A stretch of DNA of 64,000 nucleotides, from positions 1 to 64,000 of the forward strand of contig NZ_LIHP01000008.1 of assembly GCF_001314605.1 (NCBI RefSeq). Direction: 5' to 3'. The DNA comes from Marinobacter sp. HL-58. GTDB taxonomy: Bacteria > Pseudomonadota > Gammaproteobacteria > Pseudomonadales > Oleiphilaceae. A program made the translations under genes and the position numbers. Positions 28,317 to 37,308 of the stretch are shown one piece after another. The notes beneath the pieces were generated by a model, which was given only the letters and a program-made list of their open reading frames with translations, had not been told where the DNA came from and did not search any database. How positions within the stretch are numbered: the stretch's first letter is position 1; every line of letters starts with the position of its first letter.

Positions 28317-30587
28317 ATGCTGGTCCGCGCGTTCATCAGCCACTATCGCCGGCACCCGTTCCAGCTTCTGGCGCTGGCCCTGATGATCACACTGGCCACC
28401 ATGCTCTGGACCGGCGTGACCGTGCTCACCGACCAGGCCCGCAACAGCCTGTTCCAGAGCGAGGAAGCTGTTGCCGCACGGGTTCAGGTGGTGCGCACCG
28501 ATGGCCAGCCGGTCACGGTGGATGACTTTGCCTGGCTGCGCATGGCCGGTGTCTGCGTTGCGCCCTGGCTGGAAGTCCAGCGGCCACCTCCCGAGGGGCG
28601 GGTGATCGGAATCGACCCCCTGGCCCTGGGCTGCTTCGGTGAGTCGGCCCCCGGTGGCGAAGCCGGTGACCTGGACGGCGAACCGTTTATGGATATCAGC
28701 GAAGCCGCGATGCTTTCGGCCAAAGGAGCCGACAGCCAGCTTTACCTGCTGGCAGGGACTGACGACGAAAGCTTGCCGGAAACCTACGCCCTGAAGGACT
28801 TTTCACTGTCGCCGCCGACCGGCGAGCTCGCGGACAGCTTCCTGCTGAACCTGGATGCCCTCAGCCTGCTGGTATTGCTGATTACCGGTCTGCTGGTGCG
28901 CAGTGTGCACCGGCTCGGGCTGGCCCAGCGCCGGGACAGCCTGGCGCTGTTGCACCGCTTCGGGGTGCCACGACGGCGGGTACGGCAGTTGCTGGTGCTG
29001 GAACTGATGGCGTTGACTGCCCTGTGCGTGCTGCCAGGCCTCTGGCTGGGGGCGCAACTGGCCGGGGTGCTGGGCGGTGGGTTTGGCCAGGCGCTGGACA
29101 ACCTGTTTGATGTGGCACTTTACGCCGGCTCTGATGAGTCACTCCCTTGGCGGGCAGCCGGAGTCATGGTGCTGCTGGTACTGGCGGTATGCCTGCTGGA
29201 CTGGGTGCTGCCACGTCGCTGGCAGAATGCCGCCAGCTCCGGACGCGGTCTCCGGGTGGCAGGCCTTGTTCTGCTCGCCGGGCTGACCGGCGTGGTGCTG
29301 GCCCCGGGGCTGGGATGGGTGTTTGCGGGAACTGCCCTGGTGTTCGCCGGAGCTGGCTGGCTGACGCCGGCCTTGCTGGCAATGATGGCCCAGAGGCTGT
29401 CCGGGAGCGCCAGTGATACCGGGGTTAGCCCATTGCTCGGCTGGCGGCGCCGGGAACTGGCGGTTATGTTCCGGCAACTGGCACTACCGGTGGTGGCCCT
29501 GCAGTTTGCCGTGGCCACCGTGCTGGCGGTTCAGGCGCTGGTGACAACCTTTGAGAATACCTTTGACGACTGGCTGGCCCAGCGCCTTGAAGCGGAATTC
29601 TATGTGGAAGTGCCCGTCGGAGCCGATGCAGAACTGGGGGCAGCGCAGTTGCGGGAGCTTGAAGGCATCGGGCCATGGCATCGGGTGACCCGGGGCGAAG
29701 CGAGTATCAGCCCTGCCGACAACGACGGAAAAGGTGCCGTTACGCCTGTGGACCTGTTCGCCCTGGGGCCTGTCGGCGAACTGGTCGCGGACTGGACGCT
29801 TCTGGAAAGCTCCGCCCGGCCGTGGCAGCAACTGGCGCAGGGTGGAGTGATGATCAACGAACAGCTGGCCCGTCGCCAAAACCTGGAGGTGGGCGACACG
29901 CTTGATGTAACCATTGCAGATACCGACATCCGTGTTCCGGTTGTGGCCGTTTACGCGGATTACGGCCGGCCCGCCGGTGAAGTGCTCATCCACCGGGCAC
30001 AGTTGCCGGAAGCATTCAGCGCCGGCTTCGAAAGCTTTTCCGTCAATCCAGGGGAGCGGACCATGGCAGAGATCAGCGACCGGCTGGCGGATGTGTGGGA
30101 TACCAGTAATCTGACTGTCCGGGACAATGCCAGCATTCGCGCCCTGGCGTCCCGGGTGTTCGGTCAGACCTTCCTGCTCACCCGCGCCATCAGCCTGCTG
30201 ACCCTGGTGCTGGCGGCCGTCGCACTGCTGATCATGGGCTGGGTCTTCTTCACCACCCGGGCGTGGTATTTCCAGCTCCTGGCGGTCTGGGGGCTGCCGG
30301 CAACGATGCTCCGGCGCCAGCTTCAACGGCTGGCGGTGACGCTGACCCTGTCGGTGACAGCCGCCGCACTGCCACTGGGTATCTGGCTGACCTGGGTGCT
30401 GGTCAGCCGCATCAATCCCCTGGCGTTTGGCTGGTCGCTGCCCATGGCGGTCTATCCCATGTTCTGGCTGGAGCTGGGGCTGGTGGCCGCTGGCATCGGC
30501 CTGGTCATCGCCCGGCTGATGCGCCGGCAACTGGAAGGGCCGACACCGCTGCCGCCTGCCAGCCGGATGACGGGAGCGGAACGATGA
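28317..30587 (+). CDS. FtsX-like ABC permease (AttF/AttG-like, fused size)
   Basis: 756 residues from ATG 28317 (GTG 28314 is the alternative). One helix near the N-terminus (LLALALMITLATML), a periplasmic domain, three helices around 190-330, further helices in the middle and three at the C-terminus around RAISLLTLVLAAVALLIMGW and the last 100 residues. This is the double-FtsX layout of about 780 residues found with AttH-like proteins. It should pair with the ATPase upstream and act on a periplasmic or membrane-borne substrate. Its stop overlaps the lipoprotein start by 4 bases. Confidence 0.85.
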   Translation: MLVRAFISHYRRHPFQLLALALMITLATMLWTGVTVLTDQARNSLFQSEEAVAARVQVVRTDGQPVTVDDFAWLRMAGVCVAPWLEVQRPPPEGRVIGIDPLALGCFGESAPGGEAGDLDGEPFMDISEAAMLSAKGADSQLYLLAGTDDESLPETYALKDFSLSPPTGELADSFLLNLDALSLLVLLITGLLVRSVHRLGLAQRRDSLALLHRFGVPRRRVRQLLVLELMALTALCVLPGLWLGAQLAGVLGGGFGQALDNLFDVALYAGSDESLPWRAAGVMVLLVLAVCLLDWVLPRRWQNAASSGRGLRVAGLVLLAGLTGVVLAPGLGWVFAGTALVFAGAGWLTPALLAMMAQRLSGSASDTGVSPLLGWRRRELAVMFRQLALPVVALQFAVATVLAVQALVTTFENTFDDWLAQRLEAEFYVEVPVGADAELGAAQLRELEGIGPWHRVTRGEASISPADNDGKGAVTPVDLFALGPVGELVADWTLLESSARPWQQLAQGGVMINEQLARRQNLEVGDTLDVTIADTDIRVPVVAVYADYGRPAGEVLIHRAQLPEAFSAGFESFSVNPGERTMAEISDRLADVWDTSNLTVRDNASIRALASRVFGQTFLLTRAISLLTLVLAAVALLIMGWVFFTTRAWYFQLLAVWGLPATMLRRQLQRLAVTLTLSVTAAALPLGIWLTWVLVSRINPLAFGWSLPMAVYPMFWLELGLVAAGIGLVIARLMRRQLEGPTPLPPASRMTGAER

Positions 30588-31681
30588 TCGCCCGTCGGCT
30601 TATGCCCTTGCTGTTGCTGGCCCTTGCGACCGGCTGTTCCGAGCCTGACTCCCAAGCCGGCTTTGCCGGCCTGGCCGAGCAGGCAGGCGAGGCGGATGAA
30701 TCCGGCTTTCTGCAACCGGAGCCCGGTGATGAGCTGGTTTTTCCGGATGACTGGGGGCCCCATCCGCAACACCGCATCGAATGGTGGTACCTCACCGCGA
30801 ATCTGGAAACCGCTGACGGCGAACCCCTGGGCCTGCAATGGACCCAGTTTCGCCAGGCTCTGAAACCCCGGTCTGCCGATGCACAGCCGCCTGACGCCGA
30901 AACCTGGCCCCTGGACGCGGCCTGGATGGCCCATGGGGCGGTGTCGTTTGCGGGTGACCACTGGTTTGAGGAGAAACTGGCCCGGGGCGATGTGGGCCAT
31001 GCCGGCGCTACCGCAGAACCGTTACAGGTGTGGCTGGACGACTGGCGCCTGGAAGCCGTGCAGGGCGAGGATCACTGGCGTCTGCAGGTCAACGGTGATG
31101 GCTGGAGCTATGACCTGCGCCTTGGCAATACCGGCCGCCCGGTCGCCCACGGCGACGAGGGTTTCAGCGCCAAGTCTGCCAGCGGCGAAGGGTCCATGTA
31201 TTTCAGCCTGGTGGACCTTGAGATTGATGGCACGGTGACGCTGGATGGCGAATCCATGGAGGTATCCGGCAGGGGCTGGTTCGACCGGGAGTGGAGCAGC
31301 CAGTTTCTGAAAGCCGGACAGCAGGGCTGGGACTGGTTTGCCCTGCATCTGGGAGGCGGCCAGAAACTGATGGCATTCCGATTGCGTGAGGACGACGGTG
31401 CCTTTGTCTCGGGCAGCTGGATAAGCGCTGAGGGCGAGGTGATATCTCTGGGTGTTGATAATCTGACAATCACTCCGGAGACCTGGCAGGAAACGGTAGA
31501 AGGAAGGGTGCCTGTCCGTTGGCGGCTGCAGATCCCGGAACGGCAGGTGGATGTGACGATTGCGGCACCAGAGGGCAACTACTGGAATACCGGGCTTTAC
31601 CCCTACTGGGAAAGCCCGGTGTCGGTTTCCGGTTCCCACGAAGGTGTGGGCTATATGGAGTTGACCGGCTACAGCGACTAG
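30584..31681 (+). CDS. AttH/CrtC-like lipocalin-fold lipoprotein
   Basis: 365 residues. The signal peptide ends in a lipobox LATGC (Cys18), so the protein is a lipoprotein. The body has the CrtC/AttH hallmarks: HRIEWWYLTANLET, GLQWTQFRQAL, AWMAHGAVSF, and SGRGWFDREWSSQFL, then GWDWFALHLGGGQKLMAFRLR. The family includes carotenoid 1,2-hydratase and AttH of the AttEFGH system; most members have no known reaction. ATG 30584 overlaps the permease stop. The gene ends 5 bases before the convergent Anbu protease gene. A role in handling a lipid-like ligand with the ABC/RND machinery is inferred. Confidence 0.85.
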   Translation: MIARRLMPLLLLALATGCSEPDSQAGFAGLAEQAGEADESGFLQPEPGDELVFPDDWGPHPQHRIEWWYLTANLETADGEPLGLQWTQFRQALKPRSADAQPPDAETWPLDAAWMAHGAVSFAGDHWFEEKLARGDVGHAGATAEPLQVWLDDWRLEAVQGEDHWRLQVNGDGWSYDLRLGNTGRPVAHGDEGFSAKSASGEGSMYFSLVDLEIDGTVTLDGESMEVSGRGWFDREWSSQFLKAGQQGWDWFALHLGGGQKLMAFRLREDDGAFVSGSWISAEGEVISLGVDNLTITPETWQETVEGRVPVRWRLQIPERQVDVTIAAPEGNYWNTGLYPYWESPVSVSGSHEGVGYMELTGYSD

Positions 31682-31686
31682 GCGGC

Positions 31687-32412
31687 TCAGCGAATCACTG
31701 GTGGCTGAAGGCCCTCGACCAGTTCCTGAATGCCCTGGTGCCATTGCTGACGGAGCTGATGGAAATAGTCGTTATGCTCGTCCACCCGGTCGATAAAGCA
31801 GGGCTTGAGTTGATCGTTACGGTAGATGGCCACATCCAGTGGCATGCCCACGGACAGGTTGCTTTTCATGGTGGAGTCGAAGGAGATCAGCGCGCACTGG
31901 TAGGCCCGCTCCAGGGAAGACCGATAGTTCACCACCCGGTCCAGAATCGGCTTGCCGTACTTGGATTCGCCAATCTGGAAATAGGGCGTTTCCTCGGTGG
32001 CTTCGATGAAATTGCCTTCCGGGTAGATATTGAACAGCCGTGCTTCTTCGCCCTGAATCTGGCCGCCAAGAATCAGTGAGCAGCTGAAATCCACATGATT
32101 GACCTTGCCCTCGGGATTGTCCCGGCGAATGACCTCGCGGATGGTCTTGCCCACGATTTCAGCGGTCTCGAACATGGAGGTGGTGGAAAACACGTTGGGC
32201 TCCTCGGTGCCGCCACGCTTTTCCAGCAGGCTGATCACACTCTGGCTGGTGGCAAGGTTGCCGGCAGACAATATCACCAGCTCCCGCTCCCCGGGCTTCT
32301 CAAAGACATGCATCTTGCGGAAGGTGGAGATCTGGTCAAAGCCCGCATTGGTGCGGGAGTCGGACGCGAATACCAGGCCATCGGCCAGTCGCATCGCCAC
32401 ACAATAGGTCAT
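31687..32412 (-). CDS. Anbu proteasome-type protease
   Basis: 241 residues of the Anbu (ancestral beta subunit) family, related to HslV and the 20S proteasome. After removal of Met the N-terminal Thr (MTYCVAMRLADG) would be the nucleophile; Asp17 in ASDSRTNAG and Lys32 in FRKMH complete the catalytic set, so it appears active. It is the last gene of a conserved four-gene operon with ATP-grasp, alpha-E and transglutaminase-like proteins, in which Anbu is thought to act on a modified peptide or ligated product. It is convergent with the lipoprotein gene. Cytoplasmic. Confidence 0.92.
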   Translation of the reverse strand: MTYCVAMRLADGLVFASDSRTNAGFDQISTFRKMHVFEKPGERELVILSAGNLATSQSVISLLEKRGGTEEPNVFSTTSMFETAEIVGKTIREVIRRDNPEGKVNHVDFSCSLILGGQIQGEEARLFNIYPEGNFIEATEETPYFQIGESKYGKPILDRVVNYRSSLERAYQCALISFDSTMKSNLSVGMPLDVAIYRNDQLKPCFIDRVDEHNDYFHQLRQQWHQGIQELVEGLQPPVIR

Positions 32413-32505
32413 GGGGGGCTACCCTCGGGTCGTCGGAATCCGCCCAGTGTAATCCTTTCTGCAAAGAAAGCATGGGTTGGAGTGTCGATTTTTGAAAGCT
32501 TTTTG

Positions 32506-33291
32506 TTACTGGTTTTCTCCTGCCATGGTGACCCATGCCCGGGTGTGCAGGCTCTCCATACCACCACCACTGCGGATGCCGCGCACGGGTGCGGCGTCGC
32601 GGTAATCCAGCCCCGTTGCCAGTTTGATGTGGCTCTCGGCCACGTTGAGCAGGTTGACCACATCGAAAGTATGCCAGTTGCGGCCCAACCAGGCTTCCGC
32701 CCAGGCGTGGGTGGCCAGGTGGTGTTCGCTGTGGGTGTGGATGTAGCCGCTGACGTAACGCACCGGAACGCCGATGTGGCGGCAGCAGGAAATGAAGATA
32801 TGGGTATGGTCCTGGCACACGCCGGCTTTCTGCCTGAAGGCTTCCGCTGCCGTATGGGTGACCGTGGTGACCCCGGGCATGAACTCGATATGTTCCAGAA
32901 TGCGGTTCATCATTCGTACCAGGCTGCGCTTGTTGGCCGAGAACTGGCTGGCAAAAGCCTTGATGGCCTTATCCGCTTCAGTCAGCGGGGTGTGGCGTAG
33001 GAACACCTCCGGCGGAAAAGGCGAGTCGTCTTTTGTCAGTGGCTTGCCGGTCAGGTCGACCACACCCTCCGCCCGCAGGGTGATCTCTGTGACAGTCTTT
33101 TCCATGGTCATGACGGTCACCAGATTGCCGAAACCGTCGGTCATCTGGCTGGTTTCGCCGGGCGTGCTCACTCGCCATTCCTGGATTTTCTGCTGTGGCG
33201 TATTGCGGGGTGTGAGGCGCAGGTACTGGATGCTGTTTTGCATCGGCGCGTCGTAAGTGTAGGTTGTGTCATGGCGGATATTCAGTTTCAT
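32506..33291 (-). CDS. Transglutaminase-like cysteine protease of the Anbu operon
   Basis: 261 residues from ATG 33291; an upstream in-frame GTG at 33300 is less likely because GGTGG lies about five bases before the ATG. The N-terminal Bact_transglu_N region is MKLNIRHDTTYTYDAPMQNS, and the catalytic core shows Cys in AGVCQDHTH, His in ATHAWAE and Asp in TFDVVN, all intact. Such proteins cleave or transfer on amide bonds. The gene sits between alpha-E and Anbu, 2 bases after the alpha-E stop, as in other Anbu operons. Confidence 0.9.
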   Translation of the reverse strand: MKLNIRHDTTYTYDAPMQNSIQYLRLTPRNTPQQKIQEWRVSTPGETSQMTDGFGNLVTVMTMEKTVTEITLRAEGVVDLTGKPLTKDDSPFPPEVFLRHTPLTEADKAIKAFASQFSANKRSLVRMMNRILEHIEFMPGVTTVTHTAAEAFRQKAGVCQDHTHIFISCCRHIGVPVRYVSGYIHTHSEHHLATHAWAEAWLGRNWHTFDVVNLLNVAESHIKLATGLDYRDAAPVRGIRSGGGMESLHTRAWVTMAGENQ

Positions 33292-33293
33292 TG

Positions 33294-34226
33294 TTACCAC
33301 CCCATGTAGTCTTTCTGGATCTGGCCGGAGATGCGCTCGATGCGCGCCAGGAAGTCGGTCAGATACTCATGCAGCCCGCGGTCTTCAATGTATTCCCGGT
33401 CGCCGAAGCGGATGTTGGCATACAGGCTGGTGGCCAGGCGCCGGGCACGGCGGGCTTCCCCGCTTTCGATCTGCTCCAGCAGGTCGGCGATTTCCTGCAG
33501 GCAGGCGTGAAGTGAACGGGGCACATCAGGCTTGAGAATCAACAGTTCGGCCACGTTCATCGGCTCGATATTGTGACCGTAGGTGTGCTGGTAGGCCTCG
33601 AAGGCTGCCAGGGAATGCAACAGGGCCGTCCACTCGAAGAAGGACTGGGTGGGGTGGCCTTCCAGGGACTTGGTGGCCATGCGATGGCGAATATCCAGTA
33701 CCCTTGCGGTGGTATCGGCCCGCTCAATGAAGGTGCCCAGTCGCAGGAAGTGGAATGCGTCATTACGCAGCAATGTGCCATAGGCGGCGCCTCTGAAAAC
33801 GTGAGAACGCTCCCGGGTCCAGTCGAACACGCGGCTGGCATTGGATTCGGTAACACCCTTGTGGCGCAGTTCCTTGAGCTCCATCCACGCCAGGTTGATG
33901 CTTTCCCATACATCCGCCGACAGGTTGCCCCGCACATGCAGGGCGTTGTCCCGGGCGCTGCGGATAACGCTGAATACGCTGGCGGGGTGGCGATCATCCA
34001 GCAGCAGGAAGTCGATCAGGTTCTGGGGCGTGATGTCCCCGTACAGTTCATCGAACACTTCCCGGGTGCCGGTAACCAGTAAAGGTACGGAAAGCTGTTC
34101 CTCTCGGTCTTCAGGCACGTCGATCAGTGCCATGGTCAGGCTGACATCCAACAGGCGGGCCTGGGTTTCGGCACGCTCCAGGTAACGGGCCATCCAGAAC
34201 AGACTTGATGCGGCGCGGCTCAGCAT
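33294..34226 (-). CDS. Alpha-E domain protein (DUF403) of the Anbu operon
   Basis: 310 residues, almost wholly helical, beginning MLSRAASSLFWMARYLERAE, the signature of the alpha-E (DUF403) family, with FDWTRERSHVFRG and FHFLRLGTFIERADTTARVLD as conserved helices. It always travels with the circularly permuted ATP-grasp gene, here overlapping by 7 bases, and is presumed to be a partner in peptide-bond formation. No active site of its own is recognised. Confidence 0.9.
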   Translation of the reverse strand: MLSRAASSLFWMARYLERAETQARLLDVSLTMALIDVPEDREEQLSVPLLVTGTREVFDELYGDITPQNLIDFLLLDDRHPASVFSVIRSARDNALHVRGNLSADVWESINLAWMELKELRHKGVTESNASRVFDWTRERSHVFRGAAYGTLLRNDAFHFLRLGTFIERADTTARVLDIRHRMATKSLEGHPTQSFFEWTALLHSLAAFEAYQHTYGHNIEPMNVAELLILKPDVPRSLHACLQEIADLLEQIESGEARRARRLATSLYANIRFGDREYIEDRGLHEYLTDFLARIERISGQIQKDYMGW

Positions 34227-35659
34227 TGGTCGTCCTCCAGTACCCAGGTGTCCTTGGTGCCACCGCCCTGGGAGGAATTCACCACCAGGGAGCCTTCTTT
34301 CAGGGCCACCCGGGTGAGGCCGCCGGGGACCATCTGCACCTTCTTGCCCGAGAGCACGAAGGGCCTCAGGTCCAGATGCCGGGGCGCAACGCCTTCTTCC
34401 ACAAAGGTGGGGCAGGTGGACAGGCTCAGGGTGGGCTGGGCAATGTAGTTATCCGGGCGCGCTTTCAGCAGCTTGCGGAAATGGCTGATTTCCTTCTTGG
34501 TAGCCTTGGGGCCGATCAGCATGCCGTAGCCACCGGCACCCTGGGTTTCCTTGACCACCAGATCCGGCAGGTTGTCGAGGATGTAGCTCAGGTCCTTGGG
34601 TTTGCGGCCCTGCCAGGTGGGTACGTTCTTGAGTATGGGCTCCTCGCCCAGGTAGAAGCGGATCATCTCCGGCACGAAGGGGTAGATGGCCTTGTCGTCG
34701 GCAACGCCGGTGCCCATGGCATTGGCCAGCACCACGTTGCCGGTGCGGTAGGCGGCATAGAGCCCCGGAACACCAAGCATGGAGTCGGGATTGCCCGCCA
34801 GTGGATCGAGGAAGTCGTCGTCGATCCGCCGGTAGATCACATCCACCTGCTGGGGACCAATGGTAGTCTTCATGTAGACCTTGTTGTTGCGAATGAACAG
34901 GTCCGCCCCCTCCACCAGTTCGATGCCCATCTGGCGCGCCAGGAAGGCGTGCTCGAAATAGGCACTGTTGAATCGGCCGGGGGTGAGTACCACCACCGTG
35001 GGGTTGGATCTCAGGGAGGCGGCGCGGAGGGTTTCTCCCAGCAGCGCCGGGTAATGCTCCACCGGGGCAACGGGCGCCTGGGCGAACAACTCGGGGAACA
35101 GGCGCATCATCATGCGGCGGTTCTCCAGCATGTAGGATACGCCGCTGGGGCAGCGGAGGTTGTCCTCCAGCACGTAGAAGTCGCCGTCGTTGTGGCGGAT
35201 CAGATCGATACCGGCAATGTGGGAATACAGGTTGCGAGGCAGTTTCAGGTTCTGCATGCCGGGCTGATACTGGGGGTTGGCAAACACCTGCTCGGCGCTG
35301 ATGACCCCCGCGCGGATGATGTCAAAGTCGTGGTAGATGTCGAACAGGAAGCGGTTCAGTGCCTGTACACGCTGTCGCAGGCCGGCCTGAAGCCGTTGCC
35401 AGTCGGAGGCAGAGATGACCCTTGGAATCAGGTCAAAAGGGATCAGGCGTTCTGCTCCCTGGTCCTCTCCATACACATTGAAGGTGATGCCCAGACGCTG
35501 GAAAAGCACGTCCGCTTCCCGGCGCTTTTCCGCAAGCAGGTCTTCGTCTGACTTGATCAGCCAGTCTTCCAGCATGCGGCAGCTGGGTCTTACCCGGTTA
35601 TTTTCGTCGAACAGTTCGTCGTAAATACCCTCGGGCGGGGTTTGAATCAGCATAACCAT
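34220..35659 (-). CDS. Circularly permuted ATP-grasp protein (type 2) of the Anbu operon
   Basis: 479 residues from ATG 35659, chosen because AGGAGAGG lies directly upstream; 20 more codons are open before it but look untranslated. Conserved blocks include RPSCRMLEDWL near the N-terminus, PFDLIPRVISASDW, YVLEDNLRCPSGVSYMLENR, and VVKETQGAGGYGMLIGP, which together define the DUF404/DUF407 circularly permuted ATP-grasp family. It probably ligates amino acids onto a small peptide or protein with ATP. It is the first gene of the operon with alpha-E, transglutaminase-like and Anbu genes. Confidence 0.9.
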   Translation of the reverse strand: MVMLIQTPPEGIYDELFDENNRVRPSCRMLEDWLIKSDEDLLAEKRREADVLFQRLGITFNVYGEDQGAERLIPFDLIPRVISASDWQRLQAGLRQRVQALNRFLFDIYHDFDIIRAGVISAEQVFANPQYQPGMQNLKLPRNLYSHIAGIDLIRHNDGDFYVLEDNLRCPSGVSYMLENRRMMMRLFPELFAQAPVAPVEHYPALLGETLRAASLRSNPTVVVLTPGRFNSAYFEHAFLARQMGIELVEGADLFIRNNKVYMKTTIGPQQVDVIYRRIDDDFLDPLAGNPDSMLGVPGLYAAYRTGNVVLANAMGTGVADDKAIYPFVPEMIRFYLGEEPILKNVPTWQGRKPKDLSYILDNLPDLVVKETQGAGGYGMLIGPKATKKEISHFRKLLKARPDNYIAQPTLSLSTCPTFVEEGVAPRHLDLRPFVLSGKKVQMVPGGLTRVALKEGSLVVNSSQGGGTKDTWVLEDDQC

Positions 35660-36019
35660 AAACCTCTCCTGAACACGCCCTCCACCGGATGTGGAAAGTC
35701 GATATCCAGCCGTTCCCATTTCAAAAGGAACAGCAAAAGGCAGGCCACCCTGGCAGCAAGCGTCGTATTTCTCGTCAGGGCTCAGGGCGGGTTATTTAAG
35801 AAAAGGCCAGCGCGGTGAAAGTGTCAATAAAAACCAGTGCCAGCCGCCAACTGCGTGCACCACAACAGAGCCGGCATATTCATGAAAGCTGCACGCCAAG
35901 CAAGGAGTGTTTTGTTTTGATGCAAAAATACGAAGGGTTATGGATTAGACAGAGCTCGAGCCCCTGAAAGTAAGACAGAAAAGGCCGGCCAGGCGAGGTT
36001 TGTGCATTTTTGCGGTGCG
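35660..36019. other. Non-coding stretch upstream of the Anbu operon
   Basis: I find no credible gene here. The part nearest the operon is its leader. On the minus strand TGGCAC followed by an AT-rich stretch (around 35829-35850) weakly resembles a sigma-54 -24 element, but the -12 part is poor. No terminator-quality hairpin is evident. Confidence 0.4.
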
Positions 36020-36445
36020 TTATTGGGGGTGTTGCACCGTTTTGGCTGATTGTTCTTGGAAATGTTCTTTCCACGCGGCGTACCGCAACAGGTCTGATTC
36101 CACCATTGCCAGGCAGGCAGCGACGACACCGGCGTCGTCCAGAAAGCCGATACCGATCAGTATGTCCGGGATGAGGTCCAGAGGGTTCAGAACGTAGATC
36201 AGCGCCCCGGCAATGGCAGCGATGCTTTTCCAGGGCACGTTGCGATAATTGCCCTGCCAGTAGTCCCGGAGCATGGAAAACATCAGGCGGATGTCAGTGC
36301 CGAAACGACGCAGTTTGCCGCTGTTCTTCACCTTTTCCTCAATGGCTTTCTGGCGGCCAAGCAGATTGCCCAGGTCGTCGCTTTGGACTTTGCTGGCTTC
36401 GTTGTTTAGCTGTTCGTTGGCCTTGCGGTCACTGAAAATTGCCAT
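36020..36445 (-). CDS. YkvA family protein (DUF1232)
   Basis: 141 residues. The conserved DUF1232 core is ALIYVLNPLDLIPDILIGIGFLDD (shown in parts: a hydrophobic helix, NPLDLIPD, then GFLDD), preceded by a positively charged helix LGRQKAIEEKVKN. These proteins have one or two membrane-associated helices; their function is unknown. A TCACC-free AGGTGAC sequence lies before ATG 36445. It is divergent from the kinase-like gene at 36552. Confidence 0.82.
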   Translation of the reverse strand: MAIFSDRKANEQLNNEASKVQSDDLGNLLGRQKAIEEKVKNSGKLRRFGTDIRLMFSMLRDYWQGNYRNVPWKSIAAIAGALIYVLNPLDLIPDILIGIGFLDDAGVVAACLAMVESDLLRYAAWKEHFQEQSAKTVQHPQ

Positions 36446-36551
36446 CGGCTGTCACCTTTACAGGATAACTTTCACACGCCATGATCCAACAAGCCCGGGT
36501 CAAAGCCAAGGGGTTTGCAGGGCGATTGGGGGACATGGTTATATTGTAATC

Positions 36552-37307
36552 ATGGCCGATTTCGTCAAGCACAATACCACGCCGTTTCCTGATGCCCTCC
36601 TGCGGGAAGCTGAAGGCCTTGCTTTGCTGGCGGATACCCTCGGGGATGCCGGCGTCACCGCAGTGCGGGTGCCCCAGGTGCGCTCGGTGTCGAAGCAGGC
36701 GCTGGTTATCCCCAGAATCAGCCCCGGCAGGGCCACTGAGGAATCCATGGCGCAGCTGGGAGATGGCTTGGCCCGGATGCATGCGGTGCGCCAGAAGCAC
36801 TACGGGCTTGAAACGGACAACCTGATTGGCCTGTCCCGGCAAACGAACGGGGTCAGCGATGATTGGGGTGACTTTTTCCTGCGGAAGCGCCTGGAGGTTC
36901 AGGTTGCCATGATCCGGGACCGGTCAGTGCGCGGGGAGTTTGAAGCCGTACTGGAGTGCCGGGGTGAGGCGCTCACAGACTTTCTGAACGAGCATTGCGC
37001 GTTCCCCAGCCTGCTTCACGGCGACCTCTGGTCCGGCAATGCGCTGTTCGATGAACAGGGTCCGTGGCTGATTGATCCGGCGGTGTATTACGGTGATCGG
37101 GAAGCGGATATCGCCATGACAGAGTTGTTCGGCGGGTTTTCACAGGCGTTCTACCAGGCCTATGACCGTGCTCTGCCGAGAACGCCGGCTTACGACACCA
37201 AGCGTGATATCTACAACCTCTACCACACCCTGAATCACTTCAACCTGTTCGGGGCTTCCTACCTCGGCGCATGCCGGCGAAATCTGGAAACCATAAGGCA
37301 GTTGTAA
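36552..37307 (+). CDS. Fructosamine-kinase-like phosphotransferase, short form
   Basis: 251 residues, about 35 fewer than typical fructosamine-3-kinases. The start MADFVKHN corresponds to the family's FVKxN strand bearing the ATP-site Lys, so the glycine-rich segment (GGGCIN) that normally precedes it is missing. The rest is intact: EAEGLALLAD, DNLIGLSRQ, DWGDFFLRKRLEVQV, LLHGDLWSGNALF with the catalytic Asp, and LIDPAVYYGDREADIAMT with the metal-binding Asp. It may deglycate proteins or act on another sugar amine. The upstream frame overlaps the opposite DUF1232 gene and does not look like the missing part. Confidence 0.75.
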   Translation: MADFVKHNTTPFPDALLREAEGLALLADTLGDAGVTAVRVPQVRSVSKQALVIPRISPGRATEESMAQLGDGLARMHAVRQKHYGLETDNLIGLSRQTNGVSDDWGDFFLRKRLEVQVAMIRDRSVRGEFEAVLECRGEALTDFLNEHCAFPSLLHGDLWSGNALFDEQGPWLIDPAVYYGDREADIAMTELFGGFSQAFYQAYDRALPRTPAYDTKRDIYNLYHTLNHFNLFGASYLGACRRNLETIRQL

Positions 37308-37308
37308 C

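Noticed and set aside
34205-35551. Plus-strand open frame of 448 codons opposite the ATP-grasp gene
   Set aside because: Composition is His/Gly/Val-rich and non-family; the minus strand carries a conserved Anbu-operon gene.
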